Notes under the pieces: model-generated
The model's database searches: none
What the model was told of the DNA's origin: nothing
The model's input: only the letters and a program-made list of their open reading frames with translations
Program-made: the position numbers and the translations under genes
Assembly (NCBI GenBank): GCA_947044365.1
Contig: OX345644.1
Location: forward strand, 3,329,077-3,393,076
DNA from: Petrosia ficiformis
Taxonomy: Eukaryota; Porifera; Demospongiae; Haplosclerida; Petrosiidae
Length of the DNA: 64,000 bases
Direction of reading: 5' to 3'
Shown: in pieces, positions 46,081-57,892 of the stretch
Layout: each line of letters starts with the position of its first letter
Position numbering within the stretch: the stretch's first letter is position 1

Positions 46081-46393
46081 GTATATACATATACACGTGT
46101 ATATAACTGCTCGCCTCATTATGTTTTTATATATTTTTTAATGCTTTTTGGTTTTTTTATATGCTTTTTAATATACGTTTTATATGAATTTTGAATTTGT
46201 GAATTTGCTACTAAAATTTTCAACGTCTTGCATCTTTTCCTACTGATAGTTAGTGTGCTACGATGTTCTAGGTTTCATATACTACTTCAGTATTATATAT
46301 TCTTTAGAATTCATTGAAGAGTATTCAGAAGGGTATCAAAGGTCTAGTGGTAATATCAGAAGTACTAGAGAAAACAGTTTCCATATCAATCAG

Positions 46394-47109
46394 GTATAAC
46401 TTAATAAAGTATAAAACGCTAACTATCTATGCACTAGTTACTTCATATAGACTGGTATTATTTGTAGTGATATACACTCACAATTTGATTATGATTATAC
46501 TAGTGTGTGATAATACATTCACAATTTTATACATACATGTACATTTATGCACATGCACATGCATATTTAACCCTTGTCGTGTGTATGCGCATGCGTTACA
46601 GTACTTGGTATTTGTGTGTGTCTGTATGCATGTGTCTGTTACAACAGTTGCAGCCTCATCACTGAGCTAAATCTTGAGATTCAGACATCAATGAAATCCA
46701 AATGATGCACTCTAGCTTTTTGACTTGTGGATTTTCTTTAAATGTTTTAATCGAGAGATATAGGAATTTTTATAACTCACCATTGCCGTTTCATGACTTC
46801 TGATAGCAAACAAGTACATGGAAACATAACTTATCTTGTTTGAGGGCTGTCGCTGTTTAATCGCAAATTGAAATCAAGTATAATTGAAGTAGTGACTGCT
46901 ACAACATCAAGATGGCTCTAAGCTTATAGCCATGACGGTCACTTTCAGCTCCACCTATTTAATTTCATGCACGAGATTAAAGCCAAACTGTGTCTATATA
47001 CTTGATTAAAATGCTAAGCTTCTGTTGTAGAAATTATGTAGGACTGGTATGGAATGTAAGTTGTAGAATAATAAAAAACATTTTTAAAAATGGAATAGTA
47101 TGTAGGGAT
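46394..47109. other. No gene seen
   Basis: The first 130 bp resemble the intron after dynein exon 33. The rest is AT-rich, with a CpG-containing spot near 46590 and no supportable frame. Confidence 0.5.
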
Positions 47110-47340
47110 ATCAAAACCGAAAAAGCACAGGAACATGATTGGGATTGTACCTTAGCAACAAAATTAAACTAACCACTTCCACATGACAACCCTACATAAG
47201 CATCACTTCTTTGTGTTTTACTTTTGCTTTGGCGACGACTATATACATACTTATGTAGGGTTGTTATGTGGAAGTGGTTAGTTTAATTTTTTTGCTAAGG
47301 TACCATCCCAATCTTGTTCCTGTGCTTTTTCGGTTTTGAT
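47110..47340. repeat. Long foldback: 91-bp inverted arms, 49-bp spacer
   Basis: The left arm 47110-47200 and right arm 47250-47340 are inverted copies, for example ATCAAAACCGAAAAAGCACA at the start and its complement at the end, with few mismatches. A transcript would form a long hairpin. The same arms, diverged and 0.7 kb apart, occur at 29292-30237, so this is a foldback/MITE family. Confidence 0.93.
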
Positions 47341-47521
47341 AATTTATATAAATTATGTATATATACACATATATACAATAACAATATGATAAGCATAATA
47401 ATTAGTATATATATACAGTAATTGACAACTTCTACTAGCTAATACATCAGTATAGAAGCCAGCAAACTCAGCTAGTGAAGGTGTTAATGTAAACTTATAG
47501 TGCCTATTCTATGTATATTAA

Positions 47522-47759
47522 CCCTTAGAGCACTGATGTCACATATATGTGACATTTCACCCCTACGTGGTTCGCCATCTGTTCCTGGCTACACGAAGCT
47601 GTCCAAATGCTTGTAATTGACGTCAAGCACAAGCTGATGAACGTGGCTAAAAAAGTTGATGTTTTTTCGGCCGTCCTTTGGCCTAAATAATGACTACGGG
47701 GGGGAATTTTAAAGGGGGGTATCCCCCCGTTAATGCTGCCGATGAATTTGCTCTAAGGG
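47522..47759. mobile_element. 238-bp MITE with TTAA target duplication
   Basis: Perfect 11-bp terminal repeats CCCTTAGAGCA and TGCTCTAAGGG, flanked by TTAA on both sides (47518-47521, 47760-47763). Next to the left end is the palindrome GTCACATATATGTGAC. TTAA targets plus CCCTT-type ends suit piggyBac- or Kolobok-derived MITEs. A related end lies at about 54940-54968. Confidence 0.9.
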
Positions 47760-47763
47760 TTAA

Positions 47764-48039
47764 CTATGTACATATGTATAAATGCATTGTGATAATTATG
47801 AAACTTGCCTCTTGTGAGCATCTGATATCCATCTTAATTAATGGGTGTGGTCTACTACAAATGGCGTCCTATCGTAAGCAGCTTGCTGTAGTGGCTGAAC
47901 GTACTCGTTATGCAGGTCAAGAAACAGAACAGTAAGACAAAACTTCGATGGAATTTAACTATAAATAAATTTATATTTGTGCTAGAACTACCTTTATAGC
48001 TCCAAAAATGTAGAAATGTATTTTTATGAAAAAGAATCA
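47764..48039. other. No gene seen
   Basis: Short frames only; a small CpG-containing patch near 47860-47930. Confidence 0.5.
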
Positions 48040-48295
48040 TAATAATAATAATAATATGATGACATTCAGCCAGTTTTGCCACTCGCCAGTTTTCGACTTT
48101 AAAGACGTTCTCTGGCCATCTAGAAGATATTGTTAGTCATAAAAACACTCAATATCAAAAGGTATATGTGTATTTAAACTTATCTGTATATATTAGCAGA
48201 GATTTCAGCTCATTAGTTGCAATTGAAATGTATGGGCGGCCATTTTTTTTCGGTGCCATCCCTACATAGAGAGTACTACCGTACTCTCTGATATA
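48040..48295 (-). mobile_element. One end of the palindrome-tipped element family
   Basis: Matches the right half of the element at 60426-61447: CCAGTTTTGCCACTCGCCAG, TGGCCATCTAGAAG, TGTATGGGCGGCCATTTTTT, ending in AGAGAGTACTACCGTACTCTCT. The other half is absent. Confidence 0.75.
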
Positions 48296-48861
48296 CTATA
48301 TAACACACACGTACATGCACATATATAATTATCATAATAATCATTAGTCAAGTCAGTAGTGTCTCTGCAATTATTTTCTTGTCAGTTATTGTTCCTGTTT
48401 CCCCATCACACTTGTGGTGAGGGATCTGCACTGTGAGTGCATTCATTTTTAGATGTAAGTGGATGATTTGTGGTTATAGTAGTAGAGAATTTGTTGTGAG
48501 AGCTTGTAACTATAGTTGTAATTATTTATGCCTCTAAACAAAGAGTGTAATAGTGTTGTAGTAGTGTGGTGAATGTCAGAAAATCAAAATGTCCTTGTGG
48601 GCATTCCTTTGTATTGAGTAGCTTATATTCGAACATGTCATACACATGATCTTCATACATAATCGTATTGTTTCAACATTCCATAAATAATATTTAATAT
48701 AAAATACACTGCTCCATGCCAAGGGTTTGGCACTACTGTGCTTTTCATCACATCTGTACTCATACATGTATATATACACATACTATAATTTTATTATTAA
48801 AAACATTACCATGGATATTTACATATTCATCTTAGATTGTGTATAATGGATGTGTCGTTGC
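48296..48861. other. No gene seen
   Basis: AT-rich; short frames of no recognisable content. Confidence 0.5.
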
Positions 48862-50090
48862 AATTGCATCAAGAACTATTCTGACTTTCATCAGTAACAC
48901 TAACTGCAAGATAGAAATATTCTCAATGAGGTGAACAAATAAACTAATATCATCCACTTCTTATCTATCCATTCTGCCATTCATTCATTCATCATCCTGT
49001 TAAACTCATTTCATTGAAGAAAATATGACTTGTGATTCATATATAGTTATATGTAGTTTCATTTGACCTTTTACATGTAGTAAGGCACGTTAAATGGGCT
49101 TGCCTGAATAGCCCAGGCTCTAAGCTTCAGCCAGAGCAGTTTTTTCCAGTTTTCCAGTTTTAAATCATATGCACATGTTCATTGAAAAGTGCACATAACT
49201 AATTATCGACCCCCAAAACAATTTTAAAGGAGTGCTATAAATAGTAATATTAATTAACCACCCCTCGTGAATAATTAATAAGGTAAAATTTCCCCCTGTT
49301 TGTGCACCAGGTTTTGCATGGCCTGTCCACTTCTAACTTGATTCTGCCGGCCCTGTTGAGTTTTAAGAATTAATGAATATCCTTAAATTAAAAGTTCGTT
49401 AATAATTCTAGCAGTTGAGGTTCAAAGGTCGTGTGCATGCACATAATGTTATACTACTTGTGACTAGCACTATGTCTCTTTACCAGTGGCTAAAGCCTGT
49501 TCCACACTCTTACTTTGAAGGAGTTGAACAGGTCAGAGTTCAGAGGGGAAAGTAGTTATGAGAAAGAGAGACATGTAAAACCACTATGATGACGAGGTCA
49601 AGGCTAAAGTAACTAAATATGAAAATGGTAACAAGGCAGCAGTTGTCAAGTTCTGAAAAGCTTTGGCACCTTAATTGTCTAGGAAGGCTTAGTGAGAAAT
49701 TTGAAATGTACTTACCTTGAAAAACTTAGGTGCTTTAATGTTTGTTTTTAAATTAAAAGTTTGATTACATGAATACGCTAAAATTAATGGTCACTACAGA
49801 GTTTGCTTAACAAGTTTGTTAATTGGTAATTCTGTATGTGTTAACATTATTTCACAAAATATAAATCTTAGAAACTAGTCATGTAAATACTACATATCTT
49901 ACACATGATATTGTTTACTATAGCCTGGTACTTTTGGTCAACCTCTATCAACTGTTTTGAGTCAAGAAGTGGACAAATTCAACAACCTACTTACTTCATC
50001 TCATTTATTGAATACTTTCTATAATAATATACATGTACATGTAGTATGTATATGTGACCTAAGTTTAAAAAAGGGACACTTTCCTATAAT

Positions 50091-50330
50091 ATAATTTTGA
50101 TCAAACACTTGTATTTTATTGCTTGCCATTCAACCATTTTGTACAGGAAGTCAATGAATTTTGGTACCTAAGAGGGTTAATAATGGCTCTTCAGGATACC
50201 AAATATCATTGACTTCCTTTATAAATGGTGGAATGGCAAAGATTTAAAGTTAAGCATTTGATCAAATTATTTTGTGGGAAAGTCCCTTTTTGAAAAAATG
50301 TCACATAATTAATTATACGTAAATCCAAAA
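50091..50330. repeat. Repeat with inverted motif shared with 32890-33330
   Basis: GGGACACTTTCC at the left and TGTGGGAAAGTCCC at the right are inverted, with GATCAAACACTTG-like blocks just inside. The same arrangement occurs at 32895-33325 (GGGACACTTTCC, then GGGAAAGTGTCCC). Probably a MITE that predates the dynein duplication. Confidence 0.6.
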
Positions 50331-51226
50331 TACATATCTGTTAGTAGTTAATACTTTCCATATTATATGTACATATACTACTTCACTATATATTCTTTAG
50401 AATTCATTGAAGAGTATTCAGAAGGGTATCAAAGGTCTGGTGGTAATATCAGAAGTACTAGAGAAACCAGTTTCCATATCAATCAGGTATAACTTAGTAA
50501 TATATAAATCACTAACTCTGTCTGTCTACATGTATGTATTAGTTATTCAGCTGTTTACAGTTTAGAGTTTATCTACTGTAACAACTCAATAGAATTGTAC
50601 TCTTGATTGTACTATTTCATCATGATCAATATTCATATAGACTGGTATCATTTGTAGTGATATCACATTTTAAGGCCTAAAGAAACTTGCAAGTTAGCAG
50701 TAAAATAACAAGTTCTTTGACCATTTTTTCAGTATATTGAAATACACACTCACAATTTGATTATGTGTAGTAGTGTGTGTTTACTAAACAATAATTAAAA
50801 ACAAAATGGTTAAAATAATGTTTGTATAGTTGGAAGGATTTAACACAATTAGTTGTGTGTTGAGGATATGTACATTTAATGCCATAGCTACTTTGTACTA
50901 ATTATAAACAGTTAGTAGAATCACTATAATTTTATTGTGCTGTCTACTCATATTTCATGCCAACAATTCAGTATACATAAAGTACATGTAATTGTATCTG
51001 CTCATCAGAAAAGTGTACAAACCTGCAAACACAATTTAATTATTCTAGTATATACTCGGTGCACATTATGTCATGCATGTAACCACAACATCCTCTATTA
51101 CAATTGACAATGAAATTCATGTAGCTAATAAAATGGTTAATGATTTAATTTTTGCAGTTTTGTTGATAATATAGTAGCAAGTAATTAACAAATATATTGG
51201 TAATCAGTTCACAGATCTAGTAGACA

Positions 51227-51350
51227 CACATTACTGTATCATTCCATTAGGAGGATTAACCAGTTTAGTAATGGTAATAACTGGTACATGGCACACATTA
51301 CTGTATCATTCTATTAAGAGGATTAACCAGTTTAGTAATGATAATAACTG
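51227..51350 (+). repeat. Tandem duplication of about 65 bp
   Basis: ACACATTACTGTATCATTC, AGGATTAACCAGTTTAGTAA and ATAACTG occur twice in a row. Confidence 0.85.
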
Positions 51351-51590
51351 ACTATAATACTCCTATGTATAAGACAGGTGCACATGCTGGTGTACTATCA
51401 ACAACAGGTGACCTTTGACTATATATAGCAAGTACTATAGTAATTAAAATGCATTAACTTTAAAATACACCATTTTATCTCAAACCTAATCACTATTCTC
51501 CTATTACAGGTAACTTTGTTGCTGTTAGACTCCCATCACAGAAGACTATTAAGTTTCAATGGGTACTGCTTTTCTTTGTCCATTGTGGGG

Positions 51591-51959
51591 TTAATAACAA
51601 TCACACTTGCTGTCACTGATAATACACAACTATCTCATAAACTTACTTTTATTGAACAAATCTTCTATATCACTTATACCATACAAATGAATGTTAATAT
51701 TATTGTAATTGTCTTTATTTCTAAATTAATTGTATTAGAAAAGTGAGAAGTGTGTATATACATAATGAATGATTGTAAGATATAAACTGAAACAGATGAT
51801 CAAGATAGCGGGGATATTATGGCATTGATAACCAGCCCCGGGTAAGCAAAAGGAAGTTTGTGGTCAAATGCATCACGTAATGGATTTCCCTTGCTTGTAA
51901 ATAAACGTTCGAGGACTGGAAAACTGTGAAGTTGAAATAGATAGAGGGTCACACACACA
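51591..51959. other. No gene seen
   Basis: AT-rich flank of the dynein relic, then unique-looking sequence. Confidence 0.5.
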
Positions 51960-52345
51960 ATTTGCATAGTGACTGCTCTCCACTCTGCCTATATATATAG
52001 GTGATCGTGGTTGAAGGGATAAGTTAAGCAAGAAAGTTCAAGTGTCTCCATGCTGTAGTTGTTGGCACATGTTGGATCTTTGTCACTGTCAAACAGTGGA
52101 CCTTCAGGTAAGACGACCAAATTAAAACTATTGATTTTCTAGCTATTCACTAATAGTTGTATTTATAGTAGCTTGTGTATGCATTCCGGCTTTATGTGTA
52201 TAGTGAGTGACTGCTCCTCCACTCTGCCTTCGTAGGTGATCAAGGTCGAAAGGATAAAGAAGTCATACAGGAATATCCAGTGTCTCCACTCTTTATTTGT
52301 TGTCTGGATCTTTGTCTCTGTTAAACAGGTAATAGTAGACCATTT
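51960..52345 (+). repeat. Repeat units with acceptor- and donor-like borders
   Basis: Two units here (about 51965-52115 and 52200-52345) and a third at 54140-54300 share TCCACTCTGCC, GTGATCA with AAGGATAA, AGTGTCTCCA, TTTGTCTCTGTTAAA and a tail such as GGACCTTCAG-GTAAGA. The spacing suggests duplicated non-coding exons (inference). The third was separated by insertion of the MITE nest. Confidence 0.6.
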
Positions 52346-52977
52346 GGTTAGATGGCTACATGTATATAGAGAAAAAAAGTATCTCTATGACTGCTTTGTG
52401 GTGTCCAGCATTTGGTAATCATGGTCGGCTGACTTTATCATGCCTGATACATAACAGCTATTATTTTCATTATCTACTCTCATTACCTTTTAAAGGACCT
52501 TGTAGAACCTTAGGAATATATTTCAGGTAGAATAGCTAGCTATTAGTTCCAGTTTCTCCATAAGCAGCTTTGCTGATCTGTAGAGCTCAATTGCGCATTC
52601 TATTAGGTGGCACGCCCATTAATTGACTGATCAACCCCTCGGAATGATGCCACACCCTTAACTACGTATACAATGCATACTCGCTCAAGTGACACAAGAA
52701 AAATTATATAATTATTATACATTAAGGTGGTACTAGGGAGTGGGCGGATGCAACTCCAATCACTTTCAAAATACAATATAATATAATATGAGTAAAATTG
52801 GATGTAATACCAACCTTCATATCTTGTAATCACCTTTATAGAGTCCTGGAATTGATAAAACGTATATAAAATTTCCATTTTTCCAATTAACATAAGTACA
52901 AAACCACGAAAGCCACGCCCACCATACATGGCGTGCACCAAGTACAATGTATTTTGAGAAAAGTTACGAAGCTGTTT

Positions 52978-53541
52978 CAGGGGTGTAGCGAGGATTTTAG
53001 AAAAGTGGGGGCAAAGAAGAAATTTAGGCGCGCAAAGAGCGCCAAAACCTTCACACCGTAAGCCACGCCCACTAATTAAACTACGTGTGATGGGTTGTTA
53101 TAATGTTTATCACCTGATCAAAGAAAAGCATGCAGGAACAAGTAATAAAGTTCAATAGTGTAAACAATGAAAGTATATCAAAGTTCAACTATGGTATAAC
53201 TAGTGGCTAGTGCCGGGGTTGCACAATTGTGGTCAAATTAGAGCAGCCACACCCATGCAATGTTTCTGCAACATTGCATGGGTGTGGCTGCTCAAAAGTT
53301 ATTACTAACTCGAGGAGCACGCTCGCTCGAATTTATTGAAAGTTTTGTTACTCACGTAGGAAAGAGCTTTATAGTTATCCTCTCTACAATGTTTCCAAGT
53401 TAAAAGACTACTAAACATCATCTTACAGTGCTGGAATTACCGTAAGGAGTGAAATATAACGCAATTTTATAATTTACAAGTGACAACTCTCACGTTTCAG
53501 AAAAAAAGGGGGGGCAAATGTCCCCCCTGGCTACGCCACTG
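52978..53541. mobile_element. hAT-like MITE nested at third level
   Basis: Left CAGGGGTGTAGCGAGGATTT and right CCCCCCTGGCTACGCCACTG are inverted, matching the CAG...GTAGC...AGG termini common in hAT-derived MITEs. Flanks GCTGTTTC and GCGTTTTC look like a diverged 8-bp duplication. The interior contains a perfect hairpin (next entry). Confidence 0.75.
53241..53293. repeat. Perfect 24-bp inverted repeat with 5-nt loop
   Basis: 53241-53264 (GAGCAGCCACACCCATGCAA plus TGTT) and 53270-53293 are exact reverse complements around the loop TCTGC. As RNA it would be a 24-bp perfect stem. Confidence 0.97.
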
Positions 53542-53950
53542 CGTTTTCTGCAAATTCATTTTACTTTTATAGTTACAAGAGGCTGAAGAAAGCTGAATTC
53601 TGTAGCTTTTCACTGAAACCATAAAATTTACCTTTCTAGACACTATCAAACTCCGATCTTTCTCAGAGAGCAACTACAGTTACCCCGCCATTGTTTCACA
53701 CCCACTGCCCCCTCCACCACTCGTGGGCCGTGTTTAGCTTTGTTTCTGAAAATAAACTATCAGTGAAAACATTTAGGCCCAATAATTATACCCCTGGGTG
53801 GGTGTGGCTTCCAAAAGATACAGAATTGAACCAGATTGTATGCAGCAAGAAGCTGGCAAGACTAGAAACTGATTGGAGTAGCATTCGCCCACGGAAAAGA
53901 CTACAACTTTAAACCTCGGGAAAAGTGAGATGGCCCTATGAGCCATTAAA

Positions 53951-56900
53951 ATTGATTTTCCATTAACTAGTAGTTGTGGCTGTTTCTTGATGCAGCAGGA
54001 TTACATCAAATTATTCTAGGGTTTATCATTATTGCGTTTGAGTGTGGTTTTTAATTATAAACAATTGTTTCTATTTATAGCAGCAATGGTGAACTACCGT
54101 AGCTGTATTTGTAGTAGCTTGTGCATTCATTCTTTATGTGTATAGTGAGTGTTCCTCCACTATGTCTTTTGTCATTCTGTTTATGTAGGTGATCAAAGTC
54201 ACAAGGATAAACAAGGCCTACAAGTAAATTCAAGTGTCTCCACACTGTAGTTGTTGTGGTGGTTGTCTCTGTTAAATAGTGGACCTTCAGGTTAGATGAC
54301 TAAAATAATTGAATTTCCACTAAGTAATATATATATATAGTTGTATTTATAGTAGGAAGAGCCCATAAAAATACTTGAGGGAAGGAGCGCACAACTCCCA
54401 CTCATTTAATTAAAATAGGCATTTTTAGACTCCTATGTTGCCACGCCCATTGCAAATGTAACAGCTAACAGTACTATAATATCAATGGCTAGTACTTCAG
54501 TTCATGATTTACTTAAAAGAGCTGGAATAAAGAAGATTCAGTTGGAAGAAACAAAGAAGCAGTTTACTACAAATACCAGAAAATTTAAATACTTATATGT
54601 TCAAATCAACACTGTATAATCAATTGATCGAAGAGATACTTCTTTTCTTTGCTGGTAGAGTGTTACTTTACTCTTTCTATATACGCAGTTGGTGTGGCCA
54701 CGTAGAGCATCTAAAAATAGTAACACCAGCTAAATGTCTGGTTACAGCTATTTTAATTAATTACGTGGGAGTTGTTTCCTCCTTCCCTCTGCTTTTTCAC
54801 AGGCTCCTGATGGTAGCTTATTTATGCATTTTTTATGATCTATGCCGAGCCATTGACTAGTAATACCATAGATATGTCAGCTTTATAATAACATGGGTAT
54901 GGCACACATTCGTGTTATGTGATTGATTGCGTTTGTCACACATATGTGACATTCATGCTCTAAAGGTTAAACTAGGACTGGGGAAAGGGTTCGAATGTTC
55001 GAACCTTTGTCTAATTTGCTCATTTCAAAGTTTTGCTGCCACACCCACTTTAATGTTTTCACATGCGCATTTGTACAACTGATCTAAATTTGGGGTTAAT
55101 AATGTGGATGCGTTCCAGAAAGGCCAAGGCTGAAGTAGAACAGCGGCAGGAACAAGATTAGTACTCGTTATAAAACAATCATACAGTGTTAGAGGCATTC
55201 TACATTGAGGATTATAACTTTAGAAACCTGGTCTGACATAATCTGACATCACAGTGTAGTTAAGGCTTGAAAAGATGTTTAAGGTACAAGTTTTACCTAT
55301 TTGCAGCTTCATGGAAAATAAGAAATGTACATTCTTGATTAAGATTAAATACTTGACTAATTAACACCTAATAATAATAGCATTGTTAAACAAGTGCTGT
55401 CAGGACGGGACCCTCACCTACGTGGCAAAGTTATACAAACTAAATTTTTTCTAAATATAATATGCCAAAATTTATAATAATTATATCGTTTGTATGGTCA
55501 TATAATAAAGAAAAGGTTTACTTCAGATGGTTTACTCTATTCCTTCTTTGAGATAAAACAGAAATTAAAACGTGAGATTGGATAGACAAAGAAGAGACTA
55601 GTATTAATGATACTAAAATCTTTCAGCTATAAAGTAATAAGTACTGACAATTTAGTTTTATTATAACAAACTAACATGCCAGTACAATTTTATTACTTTA
55701 TATGTTTTGAACACAGGATGATCCTCAATGAGTCCATTGAAACATTCAACAAAGAGAGGTCCTCAAAACTGCTGAAAAAACAAACGTTGCGAGTCATGTG
55801 CACAGCACATAACCTAAAATAGTCGGAGCTAAAAAGTAGTTTTCATGGAGAATGCTTGGAGCCAGTGCTCAATGTTGTAGCAACCATTACCCCAATTTTA
55901 TTTGCTTTGCTATTGATAGCCATGATACTGGAGTAGTTAGGTTTAGATGTGTCCAGTGTCCCCAAGAGTCTTCTCAAATCTGGAAACAGTAACTGTGAGT
56001 TATAAAAATTGTGATAACTTTATACCTGAAGGGTTTTAGCAAAAGCCTCTTGTTATTTTTTTATCCTTGTATTTGTTGAGGTTCAAGGAATGACAAAGTT
56101 GATGATACCTGTGAAGACGTTTTCAATTTCGAGTGATGAGCTGAAATCTCTACTTGTGTATGCAGATAAGTCTTAATAGACAAAATATATTTGATATCAA
56201 GTGTTTGTATGGCTAACAAGACCTAGATGATCAGAGGTCGTCAATGAAAAGTAGAGAATTGTCAAGTGGCAAAACTGGCTGATGTTGATCATATTTTTAA
56301 TCTGATTGTTCTTTTCCAGACAAATCATTTTTTTAACTAATTATTTTAGCATGATTCCAATCGATTTATCGTATAATTCTGGTCTGTAAGTATCATGATG
56401 ATATCTTCAGATACTATAAAAAAAGAGAGCCACATTTACTCACTTGTATAACTTCCCATAGTTTTAGCTTGCTATTAATTTTGTCAAATTGTCATTTGAC
56501 GTCAATTTGTAATCTACTGTCGAGTTGCTTGATGTCTTCATCACCAGTTTTGACAACTTTATTCTGATTCCATGTGGTTTTGAGCATGCGCATTAGTTAT
56601 TGTTGAAGCAGAGCTACTTCCCTCATGTAGATGACTTTACTGATCTTTATTAATGTAACACTACTAACAACGACTAATTAATACAAAAATTATACTTGCT
56701 TTTATAGTACACAAAGAATGATGCAATATATAACAAGTTCAAACAAGTTCAAGCCAGCCTCAGTTGGACAAGTTCAGAGCTGGTCTGAACTTGCCTTACA
56801 GAACAAAACGAAATTTACATAAAACAAAAATAATTGCTGACTCAGCATCTCACAAATAATTTAAATGTGATGATTACCGTAAGTGCATTACATGAACAAT

Positions 56901-57892
56901 TTGAATCAAACAGTTATTAATTATTAAGCACATGGGTGTTGACGATGGCAATACAAGCCTCTCTCTTTGAGTTCTTTGGAGAATTCGGGCCTTCTTGTTC
57001 TGGGGATGGTAGACTGTAGAGGATGCCCAGGTTCATCGTAAAAGGTCCAGGAGATCATTCTGTAAGTCCTGGTTAAAAAGTTTGTTTGGTTAAAGTACAA
57101 TGAGTCTGCTGAACGCATGTACTGTATGCTCTATCAACAAGCAAATAAGAACAATACCTATACATCTGGATATACAAACTTTTGGATTACTGATATTCAA
57201 AAACAAGGACACGACTGAGATCACTGTTCAGCTGCCTAAGCCTATGGCATGAGATCTTCTGGGGCTACTGTATCAGCCAGCTTTGCAAAAGTGGAAAATT
57301 TGCGTGTGAATTGGTTCAGCACCATGTGAAATAGCAGCAAATAGAACAAAGACTAAATTAAGGAATTGTTTACAAGTATGTAGTATTGAGATGTTACTTC
57401 GAATTGCAATTGCCACAGTTTAATTTTTTGAGAGCTTTGGAAATTTATAGATATAAAAAACAACACAAGGTATTTAACAAATGATTGATTATAATTATGA
57501 TGTTCATTTTATAATTCTGTTTGAAAACTTTTTTTTAGTCAGCATATGCCAAACTTAGCTACATGCATCTACATATATACATACAACATTTTGTATTGTA
57601 TTTTTTATACAACACAAAATAAAAGATATGAAAACAATATTATATTAGCACTGGTTTAACAGTACTTCTTGTGGAACTGTGGAAAATAGTCATCTGTAAA
57701 TGGAGAGAAAATAGTTATCATAAAATTTGATAAACACATAAAAGACTGACTTTCAGTGCTGAATTGTGACTATATATTATATAAGATGTAAACAAAATTG
57801 AAGTGTTAATGCCACTATGATTGTATGATTTCATATGAATGTATCAATTATAATTAATGGAGCAATCTATAATAAATTGGTAAACAAGATAT
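53951..57892. other. Long gene-poor stretch with repeat fragments
   Basis: Contents seen: third unit of the 51960 repeat (54140-54300); a 44-codon ATG frame at 54485-54619, unrecognised; a TTAA-type transposon end at about 54935-54968 related to 47522; a dispersed repeat at 55030-55170 shared with 33880-34030; a relic at 56130-56400 shared with 60480-60770. No convincing gene in the remainder. Confidence 0.5.

Larger units (their letters stand above)
45357..46393 (+). pseudogene. Dynein duplicate, remnants of exons 28 and 33
   Basis: 45357-45461 copies exon 28 with borders intact but a TAA (CTTTAAATG) and a TAG-type break (GATGGATAGAT). 46308-46393 copies exon 33 with a 7-base deletion near its end. 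Exons 29-32 are missing, and a Tigger-like MITE sits between. Closest to the copy at 50401-50486. Confidence 0.87.
48862..51590 (+). pseudogene. Dynein duplicate, remnants of exons 29, 32, 33, 38 and 39
   Basis: Fragments in gene order: end of exon 29 (48862-48930), 32 (49924-50004, donor lost), 33 (50401-50486, with a 7-base deletion near its end), 38 (about 51344-51407, CTATGTATAAGACAGGTGCA) and 39 (51510-51590, stops and deletions). Exons 30, 31 and 34-37 are missing. Homologous intron sequence surrounds each. Together with 45357-46393 this is another relic of duplicated dynein 3' DNA. Confidence 0.87.
52726..53908. mobile_element. TTAA-inserted element inside MITE A
   Basis: TTAA on both sides (52722-52725 and 53909-53912), with inverted subterminal blocks TGGGCGGATGCAACTCCAAT and ATTGGAGTAGCATTCGCCCA. 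Non-coding apart from chance frames. The TTAA target suggests a piggyBac- or Kolobok-derived MITE. It is itself interrupted by the next entry; without that it is about 620 bp. Confidence 0.85.
52364..53950 (+). mobile_element. MITE family A copy split by a later insertion
   Basis: The left part, 52364-52725, aligns with 23060-23445. The right terminal part resumes at 53909 (TTAAACCTCGGGAAAAG, then GATGGCCCTATGAGCC). The interruption is exactly the TTAA-flanked element at 52726-53908. Confidence 0.85.

Noticed and set aside
46314..46670. 118-codon frame starting in the dynein exon 33 relic
   Set aside because: Only the first few codons are dynein-derived, in the relic's own frame; the rest reads through intron.
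56924..57118. 64-codon minus-strand frame
   Set aside because: No start context, no recognisable motif and no neighbouring exon; length is within chance for this window.
53971..57880. Possible host gene in the long gene-poor stretch
   Set aside because: Only short frames, no consistent splice-linked protein, and several segments match repeats elsewhere in the window.
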